Of a stretch of DNA of 64,000 nucleotides, positions 44,375 to 53,596 are shown piece by piece. This stretch comes from Leptolyngbya sp. Cla-17. GTDB taxonomy: Bacteria > Cyanobacteriota > Cyanobacteriia > Leptolyngbyales > Leptolyngbyaceae. Location: assembly GCF_016807185.1 (NCBI RefSeq), contig NZ_JAEVYN010000002.1:2641367-2705366 (forward strand), given 5' to 3'. The notes under the pieces were generated by a model. It had not been told where the DNA came from and did not search any database. It was given only the letters and a program-made list of their open reading frames with translations. Within the stretch, counting starts at the first letter, position 1, and the number at the start of each line of letters is the position of its first letter. Position numbers and translations under genes: made by a program.

Positions 44375-45388
44375 TCAAAGTTTATCCTCATCAGTTTGTA
44401 TCATGCTTAGAAACTCTCTCAGCAGATCTGGAACTGCTTCAATATATCTGTTTCGATTTGGTGCATCCATACTTGATAAAACTGGCAGCCACCTCAAAAT
44501 TGCAAGAATAGGTGACAATTGTTGGGCTAGCTCAAACGCTTCTTCTAGTCTTTCTTCTGTCTCATATTCAGTCCACTCCTCTAAGTAGCACTTTCTGAGT
44601 TGCTTGAACCAGAGCGAATTTTTTCCCAAATCAAATCTCCTCTCTAAACTGCCATAGGTACTGTGTAAGCTGAAGAAAGGATGAGCGATACTACTGTCGC
44701 CCCAGTCAAAGAACATGTATCGTTCATCGTCAACAAAGACGTTTCCATCATGTAAGTCTCCATGATGAAGTGTTTCTGGTATGCTAAAAGTCGCTAGTTG
44801 TTCACATAACTTGACCAATAAATCAGCCTTATTCTGCAAACACTGATATTCGAGTAAACTGAGTCCACCGGGATGATTAAGACCTAGCGTTTCGGTATCC
44901 GTCAGAAGTTGTTGAAGCCTAGCAGGTAAAACCACTAAACGGCGATCGGGGACACCCAGTTCCAAAAATTCATTTAGATAGTTGGCAGAATCCTGCTGCA
45001 CTTTTGCATAGATTGGCAAGAGATTCTCCCAGTGTTGAATATCATCCTCAATTTTCAGAGTTTCCCGAAGCATCATCCCTCCATCAGGCATAAGCAGCCA
45101 ACCCTGTTCCCTAGCGATGGCTAAAACTTGTGGCATACAGTGAGGATACCGATGCGATAGAACTTGGGTGAGTGCTGCTTCATAGGCAAGATCTGATACA
45201 ACTGCTTTGAAGTAGATACTGCCTATGCTTGTGGGAACTTGAAGTATTGTTGACCAATGACGAACGCGAAGCTGCTTAATTGAACCAATGCGTTTGATAC
45301 CTTGTTGATGTAACTCACGATCAATCCAACTACTGGCTTGAGCAAGCCAGCTTTGTTGTGTCCAAAGTAGTCCACCAAGATGAGCCAC
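44375..45388 (-). CDS. APH-family phosphotransferase (second, unrelated cassette kinase)
   Basis: 337 aa. Catalytic loop TLHHGDLHDGNVFVDDERY, metal site MFFDWGDSSIAHPFFSL, a helical C-terminal region with FELAQQLSPILAILRW. Similar to CHK/homoserine-kinase-like proteins; only distantly like the neighbouring kinase at 43226. Substrate unknown. Confidence 0.88.
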   Translation of the reverse strand: MAHLGGLLWTQQSWLAQASSWIDRELHQQGIKRIGSIKQLRVRHWSTILQVPTSIGSIYFKAVVSDLAYEAALTQVLSHRYPHCMPQVLAIAREQGWLLMPDGGMMLRETLKIEDDIQHWENLLPIYAKVQQDSANYLNEFLELGVPDRRLVVLPARLQQLLTDTETLGLNHPGGLSLLEYQCLQNKADLLVKLCEQLATFSIPETLHHGDLHDGNVFVDDERYMFFDWGDSSIAHPFFSLHSTYGSLERRFDLGKNSLWFKQLRKCYLEEWTEYETEERLEEAFELAQQLSPILAILRWLPVLSSMDAPNRNRYIEAVPDLLREFLSMIQTDEDKL

Positions 45389-45486
45389 AGAGATCCCAAA
45401 AGGTTTTTTTCAATTACAAATGCTTTTTCGTTACCTTGAAGACTGACAGGTAACCTTGCTGTACAGTCTCACCAGTAACGCGAAGC

Positions 45487-45572
45487 CGACCAACGGCACA
45501 AGTCAGCGGTTGCCGATCACCTCGAATGCCCCAACGATCTCCCGTCAATCCGCTGCACTGCCGTGTTAGCTG
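45487..45572 (-). other. attC recombination site 14
   Basis: GACCAACG at 45487, GTTAGCT at 45565; arms AAGTCAGCGGTTGC and GTCAATCCGCTGCACTG pair. Confidence 0.8.
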
Positions 45573-45839
45573 GAGCACGCACCGATCGCCCCCCAACTAC
45601 GTCTCACCCACAATCTCCTGGATGCTTTCAGAATGACCGATCGCTCTTTGCTACCGTCTCACCGATCGCCTCCTGAGCGTTTGCGGACTCACCGATCGCC
45701 CCTTGCTACCGCCCCCAGTCTCCTGAGTGCTTTTGGATACTGAGAAAATTTTGAGTGACGATCGCAACCCCAGACTCCTGGGCGTTTTCGGACTTGTCAA
45801 TTGCCGCGCGGGACAAGTGCAAGGACTTTGAGCGGAGCC
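45573..45839. repeat. Gene-free spacer made of degenerate short repeats
   Basis: ACCGATCGC occurs four times (near 45586, 45637, 45659, 45691) and CTCCTGRRYGYTTTYRGA four times, giving a loose 40-60 bp periodicity. Related pieces occur near 41660 and 46545. ACAAGTGCAAGGACTTTGAG ends the stretch just before attC 15. No coding frame is supported. Confidence 0.65.
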
Positions 45840-45928
45840 AGCTACCGTCCCCGTTCACCCACCATAGATAACCTCAAACGCTCACAGATAACCTCTCTGC
45901 GGTCGGCGTGCAGGGGCGTTGTTATGCA
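45840..45928 (-). other. attC recombination site 15
   Basis: Left box AGCTACC (one mismatch from AGCTAAC) at 45840, GTTATGC at 45921; arms CCCGTTCACCC and GGTCGGCGTGCAGGGG partly pair. 11 bp after the next gene stop. Confidence 0.72.
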
Positions 45929-45938
45929 CTCAACGTAG

Positions 45939-46373
45939 TCAGATATGATAATGCTGGAGTGGAATTGCTTCAGTTTGAATATAATTCAATATCGTCTGAG
46001 AATCAAAATTTGGCGGGATGTGTACTAACCAGAAAGAAGCCATTGAAACCACTGAAGCACAGCCATTTTTTTCTAAATAATCACTAAATTTAATTGCATC
46101 TTCGCCGCGACAACCTGCCCTTGCCATCAGACGTAGCGTTGTATAACCAGATTTTTCAATGATTTGTGTGACCGAGAGATGTCCGTACTCATTGGGCTGA
46201 GCTTCAATGATGTCGTTTAAGCCGAGGTCTAAAGGATTGCTATGGAAGAACAAATCCCAATAGATATCTTTAATGATGTAACGATTTTGCCCGATTGATT
46301 CACCGGCGAAATAGGGCGCGTCTTCTTCGCCATCGTTACAGAATAACTCGGTTAATCGATTCTCGTTATCCAT
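45939..46373 (-). CDS. DUF4265-like hypothetical cassette protein
   Basis: 144 aa: PYFAGESIGQNRYIIKDIYW, LDLGLNDIIEAQPNEYGHLS and IIEKSGYTTLRLMARAG. The order (quality of the W/F...LGLNDIIEA...SGYTTLR pattern) suggests the DUF4265 family; not certain. Function unknown. Lies between attC 15 and attC 16. Confidence 0.75.
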   Translation of the reverse strand: MDNENRLTELFCNDGEEDAPYFAGESIGQNRYIIKDIYWDLFFHSNPLDLGLNDIIEAQPNEYGHLSVTQIIEKSGYTTLRLMARAGCRGEDAIKFSDYLEKNGCASVVSMASFWLVHIPPNFDSQTILNYIQTEAIPLQHYHI

Positions 46374-46419
46374 GTGGGGATCTATTGAGGGGACAAGTGC
46401 AACGACTTTGAGCAGAGCC

Positions 46420-46507
46420 AGCTAACGTTCGTATTCAGCGGATATAAATCACCTTTGCAACTCAACGAAGAAGACTAGTTGTTCCGCTGCAATACGGTTG
46501 TTAGCTG
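46420..46507 (-). other. attC recombination site 16
   Basis: AGCTAACG at 46420, GTTAGCT at 46500; arms CGTATTCAGCGGA and GTTCCGCTGCAATACG pair very well. Preceded by ACAAGTGCAACGACTTTGAG, shared with attC 10 and 15. Confidence 0.9.
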
Positions 46508-46756
46508 GCTGACGCGCAACAACCTAACCAACCTCAAACTCGGCACCATCACCGATCGCCCCCGCTACAGCAAACCGCTCTGAACCTTGAACCGCACCAC
46601 CGATCTCCCTTAAAACTCACCCTCTGACACTCACCCCAAAACTGCTGGAACTTTTGCCACTCATGCGATCGCTCTCACTGACCCAACCTCCGCCAACTCA
46701 ACCGCTGCTACCAACAAATAACCTCGCGGTAACAACAACCTCGAATCAAGGAAGAC
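46508..46756. other. Gene-free cassette spacer
   Basis: C-rich, low-complexity stretch, with one ACCGATCGCC unit as in the spacer at 45573. Flanked by attC sites on both sides, so it may be a cassette that has lost its gene. Confidence 0.5.
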
Positions 46757-46870
46757 AGCTAACGCTTGAGATGACGTGGGGCGAAACCGAATACACGCAA
46801 GTTCAGGGTAAAAGAAACCGTTGATAACAAAGTCTCTGTTTCGCCCTCACGTCCATTGAATTGTTAGATA
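46757..46870 (-). other. attC recombination site 17 (long)
   Basis: AGCTAACG at 46757, GTTAGAT at 46863; arms ATGACGTGGGGCGAAAC and GTTTCGCCCTCACGTCCAT pair almost perfectly over 17 bp. 114 bp, longer than the other sites. Confidence 0.85.
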
Positions 46871-46918
46871 CGTTTCCGATTTCACTACGCCGTTTCCCTT
46901 CACGCAACTACGGCAACT

Positions 46919-47203
46919 TCACTCTCCCGTCGTAATGTACGTGTAGCTTACTTCGGTGTCTCTCAGAACCTTTACTTGGACACGAGAGTTGGCTACGCTC
47001 GCACGAGTGACATTAACGAGTTTGTTTGTTCCGTCCAAAGTCTTCTTTTGGCTATCCCAGCCTAACCAGCCGACTCCATAGCGAATCTTTACCTGCGCTC
47101 CGGTTGGGTTTTGAAACCTGCAACTGTAAGTGGCATTCCAGCCAGATTCCAACGTTCGCCAGTCTCCAGCTCTTACAAACTTATTCCGCGCAATCTCTGC
47201 CAT
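46919..47203 (-). CDS. Small hypothetical cassette protein
   Basis: 94 aa, predicted mostly beta: GDWRTLESGWNATYSCRFQN, KIRYGVGWLGWDSQKKTLDG and VQVKVLRDTEVSYTYITTGE. No signal peptide, no family assigned. A good purine-rich ribosome binding site (AAGGAGA) lies 8 bp before the ATG. Cassette gene followed by attC 17. Confidence 0.75.
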   Translation of the reverse strand: MAEIARNKFVRAGDWRTLESGWNATYSCRFQNPTGAQVKIRYGVGWLGWDSQKKTLDGTNKLVNVTRASVANSRVQVKVLRDTEVSYTYITTGE

Positions 47204-47416
47204 AAATAATCTCCTTTCGGTATTTATCCATCTTGAAACTCCATTGGTAGGTATTCAAATTCCTCTGTGGTGCTAATCAATCAATGCTCCGCTTAACGAA
47301 GCAAGCATTAGCTCAAAACATGAATACCTGATGCTCTTTTGTTACCGGGCAAAGTAATATGCAATTTAGGCGTTTCTCCAAATCGGTAATGCCTTATGAG
47401 TTTCTTACATCACAAC

Positions 47417-48229
47417 TTAAGGACAGTTTGTAACAACAACATTGGCAAATGTACCATTAGGATTAGCATCTTCAAATGCTGTAAATGTTAATCGAGCACC
47501 AGAATTACATGCAGCAGAACGTCTAGATACAAAACTACCAGATCTCTCTACAGTTTCTGAAATTTGTATCTGGCGGAGTCGATCATCAGTTATTCGAACA
47601 ACAACTCGCCTATTTGGAGTGAATCTATTTCCCCTAACAGTGAAAATTGTGGACGAGCCAGATCCTTCACTTGAAACAGTAATGGATCTTAGTGTTGGAG
47701 CTCCGCTTTCAGATGGTGTTGTGTAGAACCCGCCCATGTCTATGTATGCTATCGTTCCCGCAGGTGCCACATTCAAAAAGCAGTTAACGCCATCATTCTT
47801 TCCAGATGAGCATTGGTCGTACTTCATATAAAAGGACTTTCGTTGGTATACGAACCCAGTTTTCGGCACTGGCCCAACATAGCAGTTGAGTCCATCAAAT
47901 GTCCCAAGTGCGCACTGATTGTTGCGTAATGGTGTTGTGTAGAACTGGTTCTTATACACGAACGCTTTCGTTCCCGCAGGTGCCACATTCAAAAAGCAGT
48001 TAACGCCATCGTTCTTTCCAGATGAGCATTGGTCGTACTTCATATAAAAGGACTTTTGTTGGTATACGAACCCAGTTTTCGGCACTGGCCCAACATAGCA
48101 GTTGAATCCATCAAATGTCCCAAGTGCGCAGGACTTAGCTTGTGGCAGTCCAGGTTTGATAGAGCCGGTTATGACCAAGCCAGAAACGATCATCGTATTA
48201 AAAAAAAGCTTTATTAATGTATTCATCAT
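47417..48229 (-). CDS. Secreted repeat protein, hypothetical
   Basis: 270 aa. Signal peptide (LIKLFFNTMIVSGLVITGSI). Two tandem copies of a roughly 92-residue unit: CALGTFDGFNCYVGPVPKTG, then SFYMKYDQCSSGKNDGVNCF, repeated with few changes. Each has paired cysteines likely to form disulphides. A C-terminal beta domain (about 180-270: ITVSSEGSGSSTIFTVRGNR) looks Ig-like. The DNA of the two units is nearly identical, so the duplication is recent. It is preceded by 40-bp tandem repeats upstream. Confidence 0.78.
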   Translation of the reverse strand: MMNTLIKLFFNTMIVSGLVITGSIKPGLPQAKSCALGTFDGFNCYVGPVPKTGFVYQQKSFYMKYDQCSSGKNDGVNCFLNVAPAGTKAFVYKNQFYTTPLRNNQCALGTFDGLNCYVGPVPKTGFVYQRKSFYMKYDQCSSGKNDGVNCFLNVAPAGTIAYIDMGGFYTTPSESGAPTLRSITVSSEGSGSSTIFTVRGNRFTPNRRVVVRITDDRLRQIQISETVERSGSFVSRRSAACNSGARLTFTAFEDANPNGTFANVVVTNCP

Positions 48230-48599
48230 TTTTCCGGGTATAAAACAACATGGTTATTCCAGAACACCTATTCTGCCTAACTATTGATTATGCGGAAACT
48301 TTCCGTATATCTTCCTAATTTAGGCAGATACCCCGAAACTTTCCGTATATTTCCCTGATTTGAGTGAGTACTCGGAAGCTTTTATGCAGTTGGATCGAGA
48401 GGCAAGCAGAAATCAGAGGCGTGCTCTCGAGCAGCAGTCTTTATGTCAATTGAGGAAATTAGCTCTGTGTTCATGATGTTGATTGTGAAATGTTTTATTG
48501 AGGAAGTTGACGTAGCTCAATTATGAGAAACTCAACACAGCATTGACGGTACCCTCAAGGGTTATTTCTTGTACAGTATTTCAACGCAGAAGTGTTGTC
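48230..48599. other. Intergenic region upstream of the secreted repeat gene
   Basis: Apart from the tandem repeats above, AT-rich DNA with no supported gene. It begins the next cassette after attC 18. Confidence 0.5.
48293..48385. repeat. 40-bp tandem repeats upstream of the secreted repeat gene
   Basis: GGAAACTTTCCGTATAT at 48294 recurs as CGAAACTTTCCGTATAT at 48334, and a third, partial unit CGGAAGCT at 48373, with an exact 40-bp period. Each carries the small dyad GGAAACTTTCC. It lies 64-156 bp before the gene start on the minus strand, a possible regulatory array. Confidence 0.65.
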
Positions 48600-48688
48600 A
48601 GGCTAACGTTCCCAATCACCGGACGCATAAGAACTTTGCATCACAGCGTAGAGCATGAGGCGTTCCGGTGGAGTGGGCTTGTTAGCTG
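48600..48688 (-). other. attC recombination site 18
   Basis: GGCTAACG at 48600, GTTAGCT at 48681; arms AATCACCGGACGC and GCGTTCCGGTGGAGT pair. The group II intron ends 26 bp away. Confidence 0.85.
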
Positions 48689-48753
48689 GCGTTAGATCAG
48701 CGGATAATTAGGGGTTAAACTCAGCGGAGCAGTCGCCCACCCCGCTGGTCTTC

Positions 48754-48789
48754 AGAACCGTGCTTGAAGCTTGTAACCTCACACGGCTC
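48754..48789 (-). ncRNA. Group II intron II domain V hairpin
   Basis: On the minus strand GAGCCGTG pairs with CACGGTTC around a bulged upper stem, 36 nt. Domain VI (CAGCGGGG...CCGCTG) follows and ends at the intron 3' boundary. Confidence 0.8.
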
Positions 48790-50329
48790 CTCAGCAATTT
48801 GGTGCTTGTCATGCATACCTACTGAACCAACTAGGATTGAACGGTTGCTCTTTCCCGTTTTGTCTTAACCACATGGCAGTGTCGATGGAGCAGTTGGAGG
48901 TTTTTGTATTCGTCCTTACCCCCTTGTGAGAGTGCAAGAATGTGGTCAATATCCAACTGGTCCCCATCTTTGAAAAACAGTTCACAGGCTGGGCATTGTC
49001 CTTTCTGGCGCTTGAGTAGCCTTGCCACTCGGGTTGGCACCTCTGGATTGCTGCCCAATCTTGTACTCCAATAAAGCCAATCGCCATCATAGGGACTTCG
49101 ATTTCCCTGCACCTTGATATGCCGCACAATGGGCGTATCACGATGTTTGAGAAGGTGCATCGGTTGTCCGTTGAGTGTGACGCTAAAGCGCCAATTCTCT
49201 CCACTCTCCATTCTCCAGTAACGGTGAATGATCCAGTAAAGAGACTTATTGGGATGACGACGACGTGCCCAAGCCCGCAGTTGCTGAAAGATGAGATGGT
49301 CAAGCTTCTCAAAACAGGCTTTGCTGACCACGGATGCATAATAGTTTGCCCACCCTCGAATACGTGGATTCAGATGACGAATCAATGCCGCTTGAGGGGC
49401 TGCTCGATGGGTCTTGATAATGCACCCGATTGCTTCAAGTTGCTGTTTCAGCTTAGCGGGACTGGGTTTGATGAGAGTCTTAAACCCAAGTGCTTGGGGA
49501 TGCTTGCCTCGGGTTCCAGATTTACCGCATTGATATTTGCCAACGTGGAATTGCCGAATCTGCATACCCAAAAAATCAAATCCCACTCGTCCCTCAAATG
49601 GTTTGAGGGTATGCGTGATGTGGGTTTTGCTTGGCTTCAAGGTTAAGCCCATGCCACCTAACCACTGTTGTAATGCCTGCTGGCAGGCTTGTACCACTGT
49701 AATATCTTCGTGTAACACCACAAAATCATCACAGTAGCGAATGAGCCGTGCCGTCTTAGAGACTTGGCTCACCACTGCCTCCATTCCGTGTAAGGCGATA
49801 TTTGCCATCAACGGAGAGCAACACCCCCCTTGTGGCACACCTTCTTTGGTCGGAAACAGTGCTCCTCTCTCCATCACCCCAGCACTTAGCCAAGCTTGAA
49901 CTTGTCGTCGTAGCGTTGGAAAGGTCTTGAGTTTTGCCAGCAAGGCGGACTGGTCGATCCGGTCGAAGCATTTTTCGAGATCTGCATCCAAAACGAATTT
50001 GGGCTTTTGCCGAATGGCACTGAAAATCGCTTCAATCGCATCATGGCATGAGCGGCTTGGTCGAAACCCATAGCTGTTGGGCTCAAACTTTGCCTCCCAT
50101 TCGGGTTCTAGTCCTAGCTTTACCAATGTCTGCACACAGCGGTCATGGATTGTCGGAATACCTAACCCACGCTTTTCCGAACTTCCAGGCTTCGGAATAA
50201 AGACCCGGCGAACGGGTTGTGCTCGATGGGTTAGGTGTAACATACTGACCAGTTTCAACCGCTGGGATGGAACCAATTGCTTGATTCCATCAATTCCGGC
50301 TGTTTTCTTGCCAGTGTTATCCTGAGTCA

Positions 50330-51481
50330 TACCAAATTAAATTGGAGCCATTACAGATCAGATAAACTGAGCGATGTAGAGGTGAGAGTCTAACAATGGC
50401 TGGAGTAAGCGCAATCGCAATTAAAGAAAGTCTCGAGGAGCTAGGCACCCGTTTGCGAGCGGTTGAACAGCCGATACTCAAAGAGCGATTGCAAGTGTTG
50501 TACTGGCTCAAACAAGCGCACGCACCGAGTGTCAGTCAGATTGCGATTGCAATTGGCAGGCATCGGGGCACGGTGCAAAAATGGTTAGCCCTGTACCGAG
50601 CGCAAGGATTAGAAGCATTGCTGGTGGTTAAACCCACTCCAGGAGGAGGCAACCGGGTGATTCCAATGTGGGCGGAGGTTGCCTTAGCCAAGCGATTGCA
50701 GGAACCGAGCAATGGGTTTAGCAGCTATGGGAAGGTGCAGCAGTGGCTGTTAGAGAGTTTAGGGGTAGAAGCCGAGTATCATGCGGTCTACCAGATGACG
50801 CGCTATCGACTCAAAGCGAAACTCAAGGTCGCCCGTCCTCAAAACATCAAGCAGAACCGAGTCCAGCGAGAGGCATTTAAGCAAACCTCGCAGACGACCT
50901 CGACTTATTGAGTCAGTACTATCGGCAGGTGCGCCAGGATGAGCGACCGATTCGTTACTTCGCACAAGATGAGAGTCGCTTTGGACTTCACACGCTCATC
51001 GGACGATTAATTACGGCAGTTGGGGTTAAACCCATCGGGGCGTGGCAATGGATATTCAAAGCATTCTGGCTATACGGTGCTGTGGAACCTACCACAGGAG
51101 AGTCCTTTTTCTTGCAATTCTCCCATGTCGATACCGCATGCTACCAATGGTTCTTAGATGAGTTCTCCAAGGCTTACCCCGATAGTCTCAACATCCTGCA
51201 AGTGGATAACGGACGGTTCCACAAAGGCAAAGACCTTATTGTGCCAGAGAACATTATCTTGGTGTTTCAACCGCCTTACTGCCCAGAGTTAAATCCTATC
51301 GAGCGTTTATGGGAACATCTCAAGGCGGATCTCAAGTGGGCTGCGTTCAAAACGCTTGACCAACTGCAATCCAGGGTTGATCAACTCTTAGCCCAGCTAA
51401 CCCCTCAAGTGATTGCTTCCCTTACAGGCTACCCCTTTATCCTCAATGCACTATCTGTCATTGACACCATTTAAATTGGTA
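50330..51481 (+). mobile_element. IS630-family element (type B), copy in intron II
   Basis: 1152 bp. Terminal repeats TACCAAATTAAATTGG and TACCAATTTAAATGG (minus strand). Flanked on both sides by TCA, as is the copy at 56415-57567. Confidence 0.9.
50396..51474 (+). CDS. IS630-family transposase, two overlapping frames
   Basis: OrfA (50396-50911) MAGVSAIAIKESLEELGTRL with helix-turn-helix QIAIAIGRHRGTVQKWLAL. OrfB (to 51474) with RYFAQDESRFGLHTLIGRL, LQVDNGRFHKGKD and PPYCPELNPIERLWEHL, giving the DDE triad. OrfB lies in the -1 frame relative to OrfA and opens after a TAA near 50880, so fusion would need a shift at CAAACC. No long A run is present, unlike the other families here. Confidence 0.9.
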
Positions 51482-51680
51482 TCACCTGACGTACCGCGAG
51501 ACACCTGGCAGACCAGGATCTCATCAGAGTCTTTTGAAGTCGATGAACTGCCTTGACATCGCCACGCTGCGAGGCTTTGAAGATGCGCTTTTGCAACTTA
51601 AACACGCGCCGCTCTAGCTGACACCAGGGGATCGTGTTCCATTCCATCATCGGGTTTACCCGTGCTTTAGACATTTTCAT

Positions 51681-52264
51681 TGCTAATCACTCCCCTTCAT
51701 TCCAAATCACCGTGCCTACGTCTGCATATCCTGCGGCTTTCCCGCTGGCATTAGCTTCTTAGGCAATCCCTCTCACCATTTGCTTGCGGTTAGCACCTAC
51801 TCGCCCGCCTGACCCAGGGGGCAAGAGCAAATGGTGAGTTACTTCGTTCCGAATAACCATTGATTAGAACCCTTAGAGTGATGCTCTCCACCGGGTTTAT
51901 TGGGAGTGCAATTGGTCGCTCATACACACGCCAACCCCTTATCCTTTGCCTTTTGGCTCCAGCCTATCAGCCTGATTTGGCTGGTTAACGGTGACGATGG
52001 TTCAATGCATCTTCACGGGTGTTACTCATCGGTTCTCTGCTCGACGGGTTTCCAAGTAAGGCTCTCAGATACCGCCTTTTCACCCCGCTTTACGGATTGA
52101 TGGCTAGTCGCTACCGTAGGGGTGATGCTGTCACCACTGCACTTGTGGGGAGGGGCTTTCACCCTCATGATTATTCAGTTACAAGGTTGTTTGAGTTGTT
52201 AACCTCCTTTATTCCTTGCTAGCTATCCCCAAGCTTTCGCTTGTTTCAGCTAAACGAATCGCAC
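51681..52264 (-). ncRNA. Group II intron II RNA, 5' domains
   Basis: Non-coding 584 nt from the GTGCG start to the reverse transcriptase ATG. Blocks CCCGGTGGAGAG, GGAACGAAGTAACTC, GGATATGCAGACG are shared with 10510-11124. A good ribosome binding site (GGGGAGTG) precedes the ORF. Confidence 0.75.
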
Positions 52265-52456
52265 GTATGACACCGTTCCTGGCAATTAAGTACCACATCG
52301 GCTGAAACCTTTTCTGGGTGGAAGGTTCAGACTGTGATCGTGCCTATTTTAGACACAATTGATGAACAGAATCCGCTGCGAGGGAATAGTGGCGGTGCTT
52401 GATTGATAATTTCTGCTCATCTTGTTTTTGGTGATCACTCATTGCGAAACGAGCAA

Positions 52457-52630
52457 CTATTCAAATGCAGGTTGCTTCAACATTTTGCCAGATTCCTTAT
52501 CTTCAAACCACTGCACGGATGCTAGATCGTGCCCGTGGCGAATTAGCCATTGCTCAATTTCGGCTTTCTGGCTATCCGTTTTCTGGGTGCGAGAAGAGAC
52601 CCGAAGATAACACGCGATCAAGCGGGACAT
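52457..52630 (-). pseudogene. Serine recombinase (resolvase), N-terminal remnant
   Basis: MSRLIACYLRVSSRTQKTDS, then QWLIRHGHDLASVQWFEDKE and KMLKQPAFE followed by a TAG. This is the N-terminal catalytic domain start of resolvase/invertases; YLRVSS contains the catalytic Ser. Only about 57 codons remain of 180 or more. An IS1-family element sits 30 bp upstream of the start. Upstream beyond it (53597-53720) the frame continues IPIRLLNDQEFQALTERK. Confidence 0.75.
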
Positions 52631-52660
52631 GGTGAAGCGGGAAGAGGATGCCAAATAGAG

Positions 52661-53588
52661 GATTGTGCGTTAAAGGATTGTGGGCTTGGTAAAGGTTAAA
52701 GGATTGTGGGCTTGGTAAAGTAGGATCAATTCTTTCCCCTCAAGAAGCTATGGAATGCCGACTTTGTGGTCATCCTAAGTGTCATAAGCATGGCAAGCTG
52801 CCCAATGGACACCAACGCTATTTCTGCCCTCACTGCCAGCAAACCTTCTGTGAGAGCTTTGACACGCTGTACTACTGGCGACGAGTGAGTCCGGAACAAG
52901 TTCAGCAGGTGCTACAAGCTCATAGTGAGGGCAGCAGCTTACGAGGGATTAGCCGAATTACAGGCTTGGCATACAACACCGTGGTCAGTATTGTTCGGGC
53001 ATCGAGTGCCAAGGCTCAGCTAATTCATAACGACCAGGTCAAGCAAGTGGCAACCGCAGAGGTGAGTGCGGATGAGATGTGGTCTTTCGTGCAAAAAAAC
53101 AGAAGCAATGTCTTTCCAATGAATTAGAAGTGGGAGACTGCTGGATAGGTCTGAGTTTAGCGGACTCCAGTGGACTGATTTTAGCGGCACGAGTGGGCAA
53201 GCATACAGACGAACTTATTGAGGAATTGGTAATTAGTACACAGGGAAAAACGGCTTGCAAACAGTGGAACAGTGATGACTGGGGAGGCTATGAACGAGTC
53301 CTTCCGCCTGAAATTCTGCACTATGTTGGCAAAGACAAAACGCAGCGCTTAGAGCGAACCAACGGCATCGTCCGACAACAAACTGCTCGATGGCACCGCA
53401 GGCAAAACAAGTTCGGCAAACGGTGGGAGCAAACGAAAGTGACAACACGCTTAGTAGTCAGCTATTTCAATTGGATTTGGCGGCATAGTCGATTCAAAAC
53501 AACTGCGGCTCAACGAGCAAAACTGGCTGAGCAGCCTTGGACCTGGCAGGATGTCGTTACCTACCCCACAATCCTTTAGTGCACTACC
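52661..53588 (+). mobile_element. IS1-family element (second type), with target duplication
   Basis: Flanked by the direct repeat AAATAGAG (52653-52660 and 53589-53596), 8 bp as expected for IS1. Ends GATTGTGCGTTAAAGGATTG and, on the minus strand, GGTAGTGCACTAAAGGATTG. The left end contains a 26-bp tandem duplication (52671-52722). Confidence 0.9.
52750..53579 (+). CDS. IS1-family transposase, probable programmed frameshift
   Basis: InsA frame (52750-53127): zinc ribbon MECRLCGHPKCHKHGK and RYFCPHCQQTFCESF, helix-turn-helix GSSLRGISRITGLAYNTV. InsB frame (to 53579): EVGDCWIGLSLADSSGLI, WNSDDWGGYERVLPPEI and LERTNGIVRQQTARWHRRQ. The A7 run at 53093-53099 joins the frames (GTGCAAAAAAACAG). Intact. 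Confidence 0.9.
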
Positions 53589-53596
53589 AAATAGAG

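Larger units (their letters stand above)
48831..51680 (-). pseudogene. ltrA: Group II intron reverse transcriptase/maturase/HNH endonuclease, split by IS630
   Basis: N-terminal part (51485-51680): MSKARVNPMMEWNTIPW, LQKRIFKASQRGDVKAVHRL and WSARCLAVRQV. C-terminal part (48831-50329): TQDNTGKKTAGIDGIKQL, SYGFRPSRSCHDAIEAIF, LIRYCDDFVVLHED (catalytic YCDD), QGGCCSPLMANIAL, maturase region to HPNKSLYWI, then an HNH endonuclease with CPACELFF and DIDHILALSQGGKD. Removing the IS and one TGA gives CGT CAG GTG ACT CAG, i.e. RQVTQ in frame, exactly the family sequence. The ORF was intact before the insertion. Confidence 0.9.
48714..52264 (-). mobile_element. Group II intron II, split by an IS630
   Basis: 5' end GTGCGATTCGTTTAGCTG at 52264. 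RNA domains run to about 51690, then a reverse transcriptase interrupted by an IS630 (50330-51481), then domain V (48754-48789) and domain VI ending GAGTTTAAC at 48714. Without the IS it is about 2.4 kb, complete. The 5' part is homologous to 10510-11124 and the 3' end to 24352-24392. Confidence 0.85.
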
